10,941 bases of DNA from Tropicimonas sp047971885. GTDB taxonomy: Bacteria; Pseudomonadota; Alphaproteobacteria; Rhodobacterales; Rhodobacteraceae. The DNA is taken from the NCBI RefSeq assembly GCF_047971885.1, contig NZ_JBKEAE010000170.1:1-10941 (forward strand), in the 5' to 3' direction. Positions 1 to 7,094 of this stretch are shown piece after piece; the first letter of the stretch is position 1; each line of letters opens with the position of its first letter. The notes below the pieces were generated by a model. It was not told the origin of the DNA, did no database searches, and saw nothing but the letters and a program-made list of their open reading frames with translations. A program made the position numbers and the translations under genes.

Positions 1-33
1 CCTCCAACGTGCGTGCGCGCAGTGAGGTTGCAA

Positions 34-63
34 GGCGCCCGCCCGAGGGGGCGGACGGGCGCC
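34..63 (-). terminator. GC-rich hairpin downstream of the first GNAT gene
   Basis: The arms GGCGCCCGCCCG (34-45) and CGGACGGGCGCC (52-63) pair over 12 positions with one mismatch around a 6-base loop. The hairpin lies about 100 bases past the stop of the minus-strand acetyltransferase gene, where a terminator would be expected. On the minus strand it is followed by TTGCAACC and not by a run of T, so a canonical intrinsic terminator is not shown. It could instead be an incidental GC-rich palindrome. Nothing else is assigned in bases 1-161; two minus-strand frames stay open to the window edge but look like GC-rich noise. Confidence 0.3.
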
Positions 64-161
64 GCCCGGGCCGCCAGGGCGGCTGTTCCGGGCGAAAGAA
101 GAACGGCAGCTTCGTCCGCATCGCCGGTGTTGCGAGCGGTCGGTTCCCATGACCGTTGGTA

Positions 162-743
162 TCATGTCAATGCGCAACGCATCACGGTGGCATGCCGGTA
201 GCCGAAGACACGCGCGAAAACGCCCGTTTGCGTGCGCCCCACGGCAATGAATCCGTGCCGTTCGTAGAGCGCCCGGGCGCGGTGATTCCGGTCGATCACG
301 TCGAGACGGACGCTTTCGCACCCACGTGCGCGCGCTGTGGCCTGTATCGCCTCGATCAGCGCCGAGCCGACACCCTGTCCGCGTGCGGCGGCGGCCACGA
401 ACAGCCCGTCCATCAGCAACTCGCCCGGGGCGAGCGGCCGTTCGGTCAGATCGAGCAGCGGCCCGCGCCACAGCGCGCCTGCCAGACCGTAGAAGCGACG
501 CATGTCTCTGAAACCCGCGCTGATCAGCCCGCCGTCGGGCGTCTTGAATCCGGCGACACCGAGCAGATGGCCATCGGCGGATTGCGCGCTGAGCGCATGG
601 CCGGGATCGAGCGTGGCCTCGACGAAGGCAAGCGCCCTGTCTTCGGGGGCCATGATCCGTGCCAGCTTGTCGGCAAAGGCCAGCCAGAAAAGCCGCGCCA
701 CCTGCGCGCGCTGCTCTTCGGGGAATCCTCTCACGATCCGCAT
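162..743 (-). CDS. GNAT family N-acetyltransferase
   Basis: This 193-residue protein belongs to the acetyl-CoA-dependent GNAT N-acetyltransferases. The acetyl-CoA pyrophosphate loop (motif A) is visible as R121-G-Q-G-V-G126, after the beta strand MDGLFVAAAA. The C-terminal motif B region follows around residues 148-165 (LDVIDRNHRARALYERHGF), with the Asn, Tyr and GF typical of the fold. The N-terminal 75 residues (EEQRAQVARLFWLAF start) look like the usual substrate-side half. The length is normal for a single-domain GNAT. The start at 743 has only a GGAG close upstream, so it is not certain. The gene is divergent to azlC across 131 bases in which I see no clear promoter. The substrate cannot be predicted; these enzymes act on amines, peptides, antibiotics or protein N-termini. 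Confidence 0.88.
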   Translation of the reverse strand: MRIVRGFPEEQRAQVARLFWLAFADKLARIMAPEDRALAFVEATLDPGHALSAQSADGHLLGVAGFKTPDGGLISAGFRDMRRFYGLAGALWRGPLLDLTERPLAPGELLMDGLFVAAAARGQGVGSALIEAIQATARARGCESVRLDVIDRNHRARALYERHGFIAVGRTQTGVFARVFGYRHATVMRCALT

Positions 744-874
744 GGCTCCGTCCGCTTTCCTGCTGCCGGCAATGCGCCGTTTCTGACGCCTGCGGCCGCG
801 CGGCGCAAGCCGGCGGGCGATTGCATCGGCGGGCAGCTTCGCATAAGCGCGACGGGCAGTATCCGGACCCCGCC

Positions 875-1585
875 ATGCAGTCAGCCAGACCGATATCCTC
901 CTTTGCCGCCGGTCTGCGTGGCGGTGCGCCCTTCCTGCTGGTGACGGTGCCCTTCGCGCTGCTGTTCGGCGTCCTGTCGAGCGAGGCGGGCCTGAACCTG
1001 GCCGAGGTGATGGGATTCTCCTTCCTCGTCATTGCGGGTGCGGCGCAGTTCACCGCCCTGCAACTGATGGCTGACGATACGCCGACGCTGATCGTTCTGA
1101 TCTCGGCGCTGGCGGTGAACCTGCGCATGGCGATGTATTCGGCCTCGCTCGCGCCCTATGTGGGCTCCGCGCCGCTGTGGCAGCGCGCCTGCATGTCCTA
1201 TCTGATGTTCGACCAGAACTACGCGCTCGCCAGTGCCCGCTTCGAGGCGCATCCCGGCATGAGCGTGCCGTAGCGCGTTGCCTATTACTTCGGCGCGGTA
1301 AGCCTGATCGCACCGCTCTGGTATGTCGGCACCTATCTGGGCGCGGTGGCCGGGCGCGGCATCCCGCCGCAATTCGCGCTCGATTTCGCCGCGCCCATCA
1401 CCTTCCTGGCGCTGATCGCCCCGGCGCTACGGACCCTCGCCCATGTGGCGGCGGCCCTTGTCTCGATGACGCTCGGGCTGGTGCTGGCCGGGATGCCCTA
1501 TAATCTCGGGCTGATGCTGGCGGCGATCGCCGCCGTCGCCACCGGCGCCGAGGTGGAACGGCGCGTGTCGGGTGGGCGCGCATGA
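875..1585 (+). pseudogene. azlC: AzlC-type branched-chain amino acid exporter, large subunit, with in-frame amber stop
   Basis: Read through one TAG codon at 1271-1273, this frame gives about 236 residues, the normal length of AzlC, the larger subunit of the AzlCD (YgaZH-type) inner-membrane exporter of branched-chain amino acids. The first part has 132 residues and includes the family-typical stretch LVIAGAAQFTALQLM and several hydrophobic segments. The part after the TAG has 103 residues in the same frame (RVAYYFGAVSLIAPLWYVGT through ATGAEVERR) and also matches AzlC. No frameshift is needed, and the second half has kept codon quality and hydrophobic helices. Its own stop overlaps the azlD start in ATGA. 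TAG is used as an ordinary stop by azlD and the BKACE gene here, so general amber recoding is unlikely. It could be a recent nonsense mutation, a sequencing error, or low-level readthrough. The ATG at 875 has no clear ribosome binding site. Confidence 0.8.
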
Positions 1586-1911
1586 GCCGGACCCACGCCG
1601 AAATCTGGGTGCTGATCGTCGCCCTCGGGATCGGAACCTACCTGATCCGGTTTTCGTTCCTGGGCCTGATCGGCGACCGGCCGCTGCCGGGCTGGCTGCT
1701 GCGGCACCTGCACTATACGCCGGTGGCGGTGTTTCCCGCGCTGGTGGCCCCGCTTGTCGTCTGGCCGGCGGCAACCGGGGGGCAGCCGGACCCGGTGCGC
1801 CTGATCGCCGCGATTGTCACGGTTGCCGTGGGTCTGTGGCTGCGCAACCCGCTCTGGGCGATCCTTGGCGGGCTGGCGGCGCTCTATTGCGGGCTGGCGA
1901 TCACCGGTTAG
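1582..1911 (+). CDS. azlD: AzlD family branched-chain amino acid transport protein
   Basis: This 109-residue hydrophobic protein is the small subunit of the AzlC/AzlD amino acid exporter in the cytoplasmic membrane. Four membrane segments can be read at about residues 8-25, 46-61, 72-87 and 90-107. The motif around residues 18-32 (GTYLIRFSFLGLIGD) is typical of the family, as is the length. The ATG at 1582 overlaps the azlC stop as ATGA, so translation is probably coupled to azlC. The amber codon in azlC lies about 310 bases upstream and could reduce azlD translation by polarity. The stop codon at 1909-1911 overlaps the stop of the convergent lipoprotein gene, leaving no room for a terminator between them. 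The sequence itself looks intact. Confidence 0.92.
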   Translation: MSRTHAEIWVLIVALGIGTYLIRFSFLGLIGDRPLPGWLLRHLHYTPVAVFPALVAPLVVWPAATGGQPDPVRLIAAIVTVAVGLWLRNPLWAILGGLAALYCGLAITG

Positions 1912-2546
1912 CGCGTATCGGGCCCGTATTCGACCACGATATCCTGCCGGTCGGCCGGGCTGTCGCGCACGATATCCGAGCGGTCGTCGGGGCTGTTGTC
2001 GTAGTAGCGCCGGATCTGCACCCCCGGGATCGTATCGAAATAGCGCATCGTGGTCCTGGGGAACGGGGCGCGCGGGGCGTTCCCGAACCCGGGCACGTCG
2101 CGCAGGGTGCGCCCGATCGAGGTGGTGCACAGCGCGTTCGGCACCGCTCCGTTCGATGTCACCCGCGCCAGCGCGATCTCGGCCTGTTCGGGGGTGACAA
2201 CCACGTCGTGGCGGATCACCCGGTAGGTCTCGCGCGCATGATAGTCGATGAAGAAATCGACCTTGCCGTCGTCGATCCCGTAGAAGGTATCGCCGCGCTG
2301 CGGCAGGTTCGGGTGGGTGAAGGTGCCCGCCGGGTTGAAGATGACCCGCTGCGAGCCGCTGACCATCAGCGCGCTGTGCGCTCCTTCGTTGGAACGGTTG
2401 TTGATCATGGTGAAAAGCGTGATCGTCGGCGGCCCGTCGTCGCGGAACCGCGCCCGGGCGACCTCCTCGTCCGAGGCATAGGGGCCGGAGCCGGCGCAGG
2501 CACCGAGCAACAGGGGCAGGCAAAGTGCCAGCAGGAACGCTCTCAT
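1908..2546 (-). CDS. Putative outer-membrane lipoprotein of unknown function
   Basis: The 212-residue product begins with a clear lipoprotein signal: Met-Arg, a hydrophobic stretch (AFLLALCLPLLL), and the lipobox LLGAC with the acylated cysteine at residue 17. The mature part is soluble, and I do not recognise a named domain. It is rich in Asp and Arg near the C-terminus and contains one further cysteine, in NALCTTS, after the lipid-attached one. It starts 27 bases after the cytochrome oxidase subunit IV gene on the same strand, so the two are probably cotranscribed. Its TAA stop overlaps the azlD stop from the other strand. The ribosome binding site is weak (GGAAAT). The position invites a link to oxidase assembly or the envelope, but no residue supports a specific function. 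Confidence 0.85.
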   Translation of the reverse strand: MRAFLLALCLPLLLGACAGSGPYASDEEVARARFRDDGPPTITLFTMINNRSNEGAHSALMVSGSQRVIFNPAGTFTHPNLPQRGDTFYGIDDGKVDFFIDYHARETYRVIRHDVVVTPEQAEIALARVTSNGAVPNALCTTSIGRTLRDVPGFGNAPRAPFPRTTMRYFDTIPGVQIRRYYDNSPDDRSDIVRDSPADRQDIVVEYGPDTR

Positions 2547-2573
2547 CGGGTATTTCCAGTTCGTTTCGCGAGA

Positions 2574-2714
2574 TCAGCCGTTCACGAGCGCGACGAAAAT
2601 CAGGATGACAATGCACAGAATGGCGGCATTCCGGACCATGCGGACAAAGCTGTGAAAGGTTCTTTCATGTTCGGCGATGTCGGTGCTTTCGGCCATATCC
2701 CTGGTAGTCGACAT
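2574..2714 (-). CDS. aa3-type cytochrome c oxidase subunit IV (small, COX4_pro_2-like)
   Basis: This is a 46-residue protein that a length cutoff would miss. It has a short charged N-terminus (MSTTRDMAESTDIAEHE), then the motif RTFHSFVRMVRNAA, and one C-terminal membrane helix (ILCIVILIFVALVNG). That layout and the T-F-x-x-F-x-R/K-M motif match the small subunit IV of bacterial aa3-type cytochrome c oxidases (Pfam PF07835), known from alphaproteobacteria. It sits in the cytoplasmic membrane beside the catalytic subunits. An AGGGAG ribosome binding site lies about 9 bases before the ATG at 2714. The main oxidase genes are not in this window. The lipoprotein gene follows 27 bases downstream. 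The 177 bases between this gene and the OmpA gene stop should hold its promoter, but I see no confident -35/-10 pair there. Confidence 0.88.
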   Translation of the reverse strand: MSTTRDMAESTDIAEHERTFHSFVRMVRNAAILCIVILIFVALVNG

Positions 2715-2891
2715 GTTTGCGTCTCCCTTGCCGCGTTCGCTCAGGGGATTTGTTAGCCCATCATGCCGCCGCTGTTAACCCCGCACCGGCAGCCCGGCGG
2801 ATTTCATTGTCCACTTGCGGGAAGGGCGTTTCCGGTTTCCGGCGGCGGGCAATTGCCTGCTGATCGACGCAACGGCGGAAGACGCCCCGCT

Positions 2892-3848
2892 TCAGTCCGT
2901 TCTCAGAAGGATGACCTCGACCCTGCGGTTGATGGTGCGCCCTTCGGGTGTGGCGTTGCTGGTCAGCGGGGCAAGATAGCCGACCCCTTCGGAGGAAAGA
3001 CGGGCGGCGGGTATGCCGTGGTCTTCGCTCAGCCGTGCCGCTACCTCTGCCGCGCGGCGTTTCGACAGCGCGATGTTGGCATCCAGCGCACCCTCGGTGT
3101 CGGTGTGGCCGACCAGCGCGACACGCGTTGCCGGGTGATCGCGCAGGAAGGCGGCCAGATCGTCCAGCGAGGCAAATCCGCCGCCGGCAAGCCGCGACGA
3201 GCCGGTCTCGAACTCCAGATCGCCGAGCACGGTACGGCCCTTGCCGGTCAGATCGTCTTCCAGCGTATTGCCGGTGGCCGGCATCGTGGCCATGGCCATC
3301 GGGGGTGTCCCGGCCTGCGGCGGGTCTGCCTGCTGGACGGTGGCAGAGACCTGAGTAAGCTGGACAAAGCCGCGCGCGCGGGTACGGCTGGCCATCAGGA
3401 AGAGTCGGGTGCCGGGCGTCTCCCCGGCGCTCTGCGCGGCCAGATAGCTGAAATCGCCCAGATCCACGTGCATCGCCGGTTCCGGCAGCAGGTCGAGCCC
3501 GTAGCGGAAATCGAACCCGCCGCAGGCGCGGGTGTCGCATTCGAAAACCACCGTGTAGCCACCGGCCTCCAGTTGCTCGCGAAGGGGCGCGATTATCTGC
3601 AACGTGGTAAGGCCCGGCGTCGGGATCTGCCACGCCTGCCGCAGCACCTCGCCCTCGGCCGCGACGGTCTGCATCCGCCCGCCCTGCCAGCCGGACACCG
3701 GGATCGCCACCCTTGCGAGGGTTTCGGTTTCGGTGGCGGTCAGGGTGGCATTGGGTGGCGGGTCGAGCGCCGCGACGGGCTGGCTGACGGTTGAAAACGC
3801 CAGCAGGACCGCCATGCCAAAGGGCGCCGTCTGGGGAATATCGGTCAT
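2892..3848 (-). CDS. OmpA family (peptidoglycan-binding) envelope protein
   Basis: The product has 318 residues. A hydrophobic segment at about residues 11-27 (MAVLLAFSTVSQPVAA) is a likely signal peptide, although it has almost no positive charge before it. The C-terminal domain, from about residue 205 onward, is a textbook OmpA-like domain. It shows GHTDTEGALDAN (247-258), LSKRRAAEV (261-269), the EGVGYLAP element near 287-294 and NRRVEV (307-312), which bind peptidoglycan diaminopimelate. The central part (residues 30-200) contains two cysteines in FECDTRACGG that could form a disulfide, and is otherwise not recognised. The chosen start overlaps the upstream GNAT stop as ATGA at 3845-3848; a longer frame extends to 3992 but only inside the GNAT gene. 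It is the last gene of the CinA-type/GNAT/OmpA operon and is probably translationally coupled. Confidence 0.88.
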   Translation of the reverse strand: MTDIPQTAPFGMAVLLAFSTVSQPVAALDPPPNATLTATETETLARVAIPVSGWQGGRMQTVAAEGEVLRQAWQIPTPGLTTLQIIAPLREQLEAGGYTVVFECDTRACGGFDFRYGLDLLPEPAMHVDLGDFSYLAAQSAGETPGTRLFLMASRTRARGFVQLTQVSATVQQADPPQAGTPPMAMATMPATGNTLEDDLTGKGRTVLGDLEFETGSSRLAGGGFASLDDLAAFLRDHPATRVALVGHTDTEGALDANIALSKRRAAEVAARLSEDHGIPAARLSSEGVGYLAPLTSNATPEGRTINRRVEVILLRTD

Positions 3849-4579
3849 CCGGTTTTTTCCGCCACCCGTTTCACCCGATAATGGTAATGGCCCGCCGGCG
3901 ACATGCCCAGCGAGGCATAAAGCGCGTTGGCCGGCGCGTTCGCATCGGTAACCAGCACCGCCATCCAGCGCGCCCCGGCATCGCGCGCCCAATGGGCCGC
4001 GCCGCGCATGATATTCCGGGCGGTGCCGCGCCGCCGGATGCGGGGCGAGACCTCGAGCGCGTGGAGCACCGCCATCCGCCCGCTACCGGCGACAAAGGCG
4101 GTGCCGGCCGGTTGGTCGCCGGTGCGGCCGAGTATGGCGCATTTCGCTTCCTCGACCCGGTCCATGACGGCGATGCGCGCCGGCCCGATGCCGCCTGCGG
4201 CCCATAACTCGCGCTGAACCTGCATCGGTGGCCATGCAACCTGAAAGGCGCTGACCCTCGGCGGGTCGAGCGCCAGATCGGCGACGCGCGCCAGATAGAC
4301 GGTGACCGGATCGCGCAGATCGTAACCCGCGCCGGCAAGCCGGCGGTCGAGCGGCTCGTCGCCGGGGCGGATCATGACCAGCGGCTCCTGGCCCAGGTTG
4401 GCCTGCGCGGCCTCCATCGGCGCAGGATCGGGTGCGGCCGCGGTGGCGGTCGCCGCCGCCACCCGGTTGCCGCCGCCAGCACCGTCGCGCACCTGCCAGC
4501 CGGGCAGGTCGATCACGCGCCGCGCCGGCCACGTGGCCTCGATCGTGGCGAATATCTCGGGCAGGGACGGCGGTGTCAC
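3845..4579 (-). CDS. GNAT family N-acetyltransferase with unassigned N-terminal half
   Basis: Starting at GTG (4577-4579), the protein has 244 residues. The C-terminal half is a GNAT domain: LHALEVSPRIRRRGTARNIM (172-191) contains the acetyl-CoA loop R182-R-R-G-T-A, followed by the helix and VLVTDANAPANALYASLGM (208-226), which is motif B. The first 130 residues, with an Ala/Thr-rich stretch at 40-52, are less typical and may be a degenerate GNAT half or a substrate arm. I chose the GTG because it overlaps the upstream gene stop as GTGA (4576-4579), while the stop overlaps the OmpA start; longer reading frames run back into the CinA-type gene. The substrate is unknown. Confidence 0.85.
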   Translation of the reverse strand: MTPPSLPEIFATIEATWPARRVIDLPGWQVRDGAGGGNRVAAATATAAAPDPAPMEAAQANLGQEPLVMIRPGDEPLDRRLAGAGYDLRDPVTVYLARVADLALDPPRVSAFQVAWPPMQVQRELWAAGGIGPARIAVMDRVEEAKCAILGRTGDQPAGTAFVAGSGRMAVLHALEVSPRIRRRGTARNIMRGAAHWARDAGARWMAVLVTDANAPANALYASLGMSPAGHYHYRVKRVAEKTG

Positions 4580-5307
4580 GCGATGGCCTCGGGGAACAAT
4601 GCCGCCAGCCGGGTCATCGCCCGGTCGATCGCAGCGGCCTGTGTGCCGCGAATCACGATATTGGCGCCGAAGATGCCGTCTTTCTGGAACGGATAGGAAC
4701 CGATGGAAAGCTGCGGAAAATCCGCCGCCAGCGCCGCAAGTGGGGTGGCGATCTCGCCCTCGGGCCGCAGGACGCGCAGCGATTGCGACATCACCGGATC
4801 GCCGCCGGCCAGCGTCGGCAGCACCAAGGCGACCATCGCCTGAAAGATTGCCGGAACGCCGGCCATCACATGAACATTGCCGAGCGTGAACCCCGGCGCG
4901 CCCGAAACCGGATTTTCGATCAGCGTCGCCCCGTCGGGGATGCGCGCCATGCGCAGGCGCGCCCCGTTCAGTTCGTTTCCGGTCGCCTCGCAACGGGCGG
5001 CCAGTATGGCGCGCGCGTCGTCGCGTATGCCGATGGGCCGGCCGAATGCCGCGGCCATGCTGTCGGCGGTGATGTCGTCATGCGTCGGCCCGATCCCGCC
5101 CGAGGTGAAGACGTTGTCGAAGCCGTCCGAAAGCACGCGCACCGCGTCGATTATTGCCTGTTGGCTGTCGGCGACCATGCGGACCTCGGCCAGCCGGATT
5201 CCGTGGTTGGTCAGCGCCCCGGCCAGATACTGGACGTTGGCATCGCGCGTGCGGCCCGACAGGATCTCGTCTCCGATCACCAGCATCGCGGCTGTTGGAT
5301 TGCTCAT
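4576..5307 (-). CDS. Stand-alone CinA/MoaB-type molybdopterin-binding domain protein
   Basis: The 243-residue protein matches the N-terminal molybdopterin-binding (MoCF_biosynth) domain of CinA. Visible motifs are VIGDEILSGRTRDANVQYLA (10-29), TSGGIGPTHDDITADS (68-83) and VMAGVP (147-152), all conserved in CinA and competence/damage-inducible protein A. It ends before the C-terminal nicotinamide-nucleotide amidase (PncC-like) domain that full CinA carries, so it belongs to the short single-domain type. That domain in other bacteria has been linked to ADP-ribose pyrophosphatase activity; whether this short form does the same is not shown here. The start at 5307 is supported by AGGAGG six bases upstream; an extra 17-residue frame before it is not needed. 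It is the first gene of a minus-strand operon and is divergent from sfsA with 49 bases between starts. Confidence 0.9.
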   Translation of the reverse strand: MSNPTAAMLVIGDEILSGRTRDANVQYLAGALTNHGIRLAEVRMVADSQQAIIDAVRVLSDGFDNVFTSGGIGPTHDDITADSMAAAFGRPIGIRDDARAILAARCEATGNELNGARLRMARIPDGATLIENPVSGAPGFTLGNVHVMAGVPAIFQAMVALVLPTLAGGDPVMSQSLRVLRPEGEIATPLAALAADFPQLSIGSYPFQKDGIFGANIVIRGTQAAAIDRAMTRLAALFPEAIA

Positions 5308-5321
5308 CGGCCCCTCCTGCC

Positions 5322-5348
5322 TTGTCTGTCCGTCACGGCCGGTATAGG
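5322..5348 (+). promoter_or_regulatory. Possible sfsA promoter giving a leaderless transcript
   Basis: TTGTCT (5322-5327) and TATAGG (5343-5348) resemble -35 and -10 elements with a short 15-base spacer. Transcription from here would begin about two bases before the sfsA ATG at 5357, and no ribosome binding site precedes that ATG. The match is modest and the spacer shorter than ideal, so this is a suggestion only. The same 49 bases must also hold the promoter of the divergent CinA-type operon. Confidence 0.3.
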
Positions 5349-5356
5349 CCGCGATC

Positions 5357-6097
5357 ATGCGCTTTCAAACCCCGCTTGTGCCCGGCCGGCTGATCCGCCG
5401 CTACAAACGTTTCCTCGCCGATGTGGCGCTTGAGGGGACGGGCCGGACGGTGCTGGCCCATTGCCCCAACCCCGGCTCGATGCTGGGCCTGCAGGAGCCG
5501 GGCGCGCGGGTCTGGCTGGAGCCGAACGACGACCCGAAAAAGAAGCTGAAATTCGGCTGGCGGCTGGTCGAACTGCCCGGCGGCCATTGGGCCGGCATCG
5601 ATACGGCGGTGCCGAACCGCGTGGTGAAGGAGGCGCTGGAGGCGCGCGCCATCCCCGCCCTCGCCGCCTATGGCGGCGTTCGCCCCGAGGTGCGCTATGG
5701 CACGAAAAGCCGGGTGGATTTCCTGCTGAGCGAACCGGGGCTGCCCGACGCCTATGTCGAGGTCAAGAACGTCCACCTGCGCCGGCAGGATGACTGGGCC
5801 GAATTTCCCGACAGCGTGACCGCGCGCGGCGCGCGGCATCTGGCGGAACTGTCGCACATGGCGGCGGCCGGGCACCGGGCGGTCATGCTCTATCTGGTTC
5901 AGCGGACCGATTGCGCGCGGCTGCGGATGGCGGGTGATCTCGACCCGGCCTATGCGGCGGCTTTCGACGCCGCGCGGATGGCGGGCGTCGAGGCGATCTG
6001 CCATGGAACGGCGATCGACCGGCAGGGTGTGACGCTGGGCGGGGCGCTGAATGTGGATCCGGCGCCACAGTCCCGCGCCGGAAACTGGCAATCCTGA
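5357..6097 (+). CDS. sfsA: DNA/RNA nuclease SfsA (sugar fermentation stimulation protein homolog)
   Basis: The 246-residue product has the full SfsA architecture. The N-terminal OB-like part carries RRYKRFLADV and HCPNPGSM (35-42). The nuclease-like core carries YGTKSRVDF (114-122) followed by VEVKNVHL (134-141); the Asp and the Glu-x-Lys form the PD-(D/E)XK-like site. FPDSVTARGARHL (150-162) is also conserved. SfsA was first described as stimulating maltose metabolism in Escherichia coli and has sequence-nonspecific DNA binding and nuclease features; its cellular role is still loosely defined. The length is normal. No ribosome binding site is visible before the ATG. map follows closely on the same strand, so the two may be cotranscribed. 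Confidence 0.95.
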   Translation: MRFQTPLVPGRLIRRYKRFLADVALEGTGRTVLAHCPNPGSMLGLQEPGARVWLEPNDDPKKKLKFGWRLVELPGGHWAGIDTAVPNRVVKEALEARAIPALAAYGGVRPEVRYGTKSRVDFLLSEPGLPDAYVEVKNVHLRRQDDWAEFPDSVTARGARHLAELSHMAAAGHRAVMLYLVQRTDCARLRMAGDLDPAYAAAFDAARMAGVEAICHGTAIDRQGVTLGGALNVDPAPQSRAGNWQS

Positions 6098-6148
6098 CCG
6101 ATTGAACCTATGTTCAGCGCGGATACTGGCACAGCGCGGGGTGAAGAC

Positions 6149-6958
6149 TTGGACGACAGCCGCACACAACTGACGAAAGACGGCATCCGTCTCTACGAGC
6201 CGGCGGATTTCGCCGGAATGCACGCCGCCGGGCAGGTGGCCGCCGATATCCTCGACCGGGTCGCGCCGCTGGTTCAGCCCGGCGCCGCGACGGGCGATAT
6301 CGACAAGGCGGTGGAGGATATGGTGACCGCAGCCGGCGCGACCTCGGCCACCATCGGTTACAAGGGTTACAGGCACGCAACCTGCATCAGTGTGAACCAC
6401 GTCGTCTGTCACGGCATTCCCGGCGACAAGAAGCTGCGCGACGGCGATATCCTGAACATCGACGTGACGGTGATCGTCGATGGCTGGTTCGGCGACAGCA
6501 GCCGGATGTATGTGGCCGGCAAGCTGCCGCGCCGGGCGGAGCGGTTGATCGAGGTTACGCACGATGCGCTGTTCAAGGGGATCGAGGCGGTCAGGCCGGG
6601 CAACACCTTTGGCGATATCGGCCACGCCATTCAGAGCTATGTCGAGGCGCACCGGATGAGCGTTGTCCGCGATTTCTGCGGCCACGGTGTGGGCCGGGTC
6701 TTTCACGCGCCGCCCAACGTGCTGCATTATGGCCGCCCCGGCACCGGGCCGGTTCTCGAGGAAGGCATGTTCTTCACCATCGAACCGATGGTGAACCTCG
6801 GCCGCCCCGAGACCAAGATCCTCGCCGACGACTGGACGGCGGTGACGCGCGACAAATCGCTTTCGGCCCAGTTCGAGCATTCGGTCGGGGTGACCGCCAG
6901 CGGGGTCGAGATTTTCACCCTGTCACCGGCGGGCAGCTTCCATCCGACCTGGGGGTGA
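6149..6958 (+). CDS. map: Methionine aminopeptidase, type I
   Basis: This cytosolic metalloenzyme removes the initiator methionine from new proteins. Read from the TTG at 6149 it has 269 residues and every metal ligand is present: D105 (NIDVT), D116 (WFGDSS), H179 (CGHGVGR), E212 (TIEPM) and E243 (QFEHS). H88 in VVCHGIP corresponds to the substrate-site histidine. No N-terminal zinc-finger extension is present, which fits type I. The start is a choice between the ATG at 6110 (282 residues, no ribosome binding site) and the TTG at 6149, which has GGGGTG about six bases upstream. Homologs I remember begin near the sequence DDSR, right at the TTG. The gene lies 51 bases after sfsA. This is a core gene and marks the edge of the ordinary chromosome. 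Confidence 0.95.
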   Translation: MDDSRTQLTKDGIRLYEPADFAGMHAAGQVAADILDRVAPLVQPGAATGDIDKAVEDMVTAAGATSATIGYKGYRHATCISVNHVVCHGIPGDKKLRDGDILNIDVTVIVDGWFGDSSRMYVAGKLPRRAERLIEVTHDALFKGIEAVRPGNTFGDIGHAIQSYVEAHRMSVVRDFCGHGVGRVFHAPPNVLHYGRPGTGPVLEEGMFFTIEPMVNLGRPETKILADDWTAVTRDKSLSAQFEHSVGVTASGVEIFTLSPAGSFHPTWG

Positions 6959-7094
6959 GCCTGCCATGCCAGCGGCCCTGAAGAATGACCCGTGACGTCA
7001 GTTGGAACTTCAGCACGTCGAGGAACGGCACGTAGTGGCGCTGCGGGCTGCGGAACAGGTTGGCGATATCGCGGGCGCGATCGTTGATCACCGT
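6959..7094. other. Unassigned stretch between map and the IS5 remnant
   Basis: Nothing here is firmly recognised. On the minus strand an open frame runs from the IS5 fragment through TVINDRARDIANLFRSPQR and HYVPFLDVLKFQLTS toward map, but this no longer resembles an IS5 transposase. It may be a remnant of another mobile gene or plain noise. I see no clear terminator for map. Confidence 0.4.

Noticed and set aside
1..165. Two minus-strand frames open to the window edge, one starting with ATGA overlap at the GNAT stop (163-165), one with ATG at 119-121.
   Set aside because: Translations are Arg/Pro/Gly-rich with no recognisable motif and cross a strong GC hairpin, as expected for noncoding GC-rich DNA. 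A real partial gene cannot be excluded.
1498..2616. Long frames on both strands (also 1572-2756 plus) over azlD and the lipoprotein.
   Set aside because: They overlap azlD, the lipoprotein and subunit IV genes in other frames and have no coherent domains.
3849..3992. Longer OmpA start at 3992.
   Set aside because: The extension lies wholly within the GNAT gene, has no signal-like sequence, and the ATGA overlap start is a better fit.
5333..6880. A 515-codon minus-strand open frame.
   Set aside because: It is antisense to sfsA and map, both certain genes; the open frame reflects their third-position GC bias.
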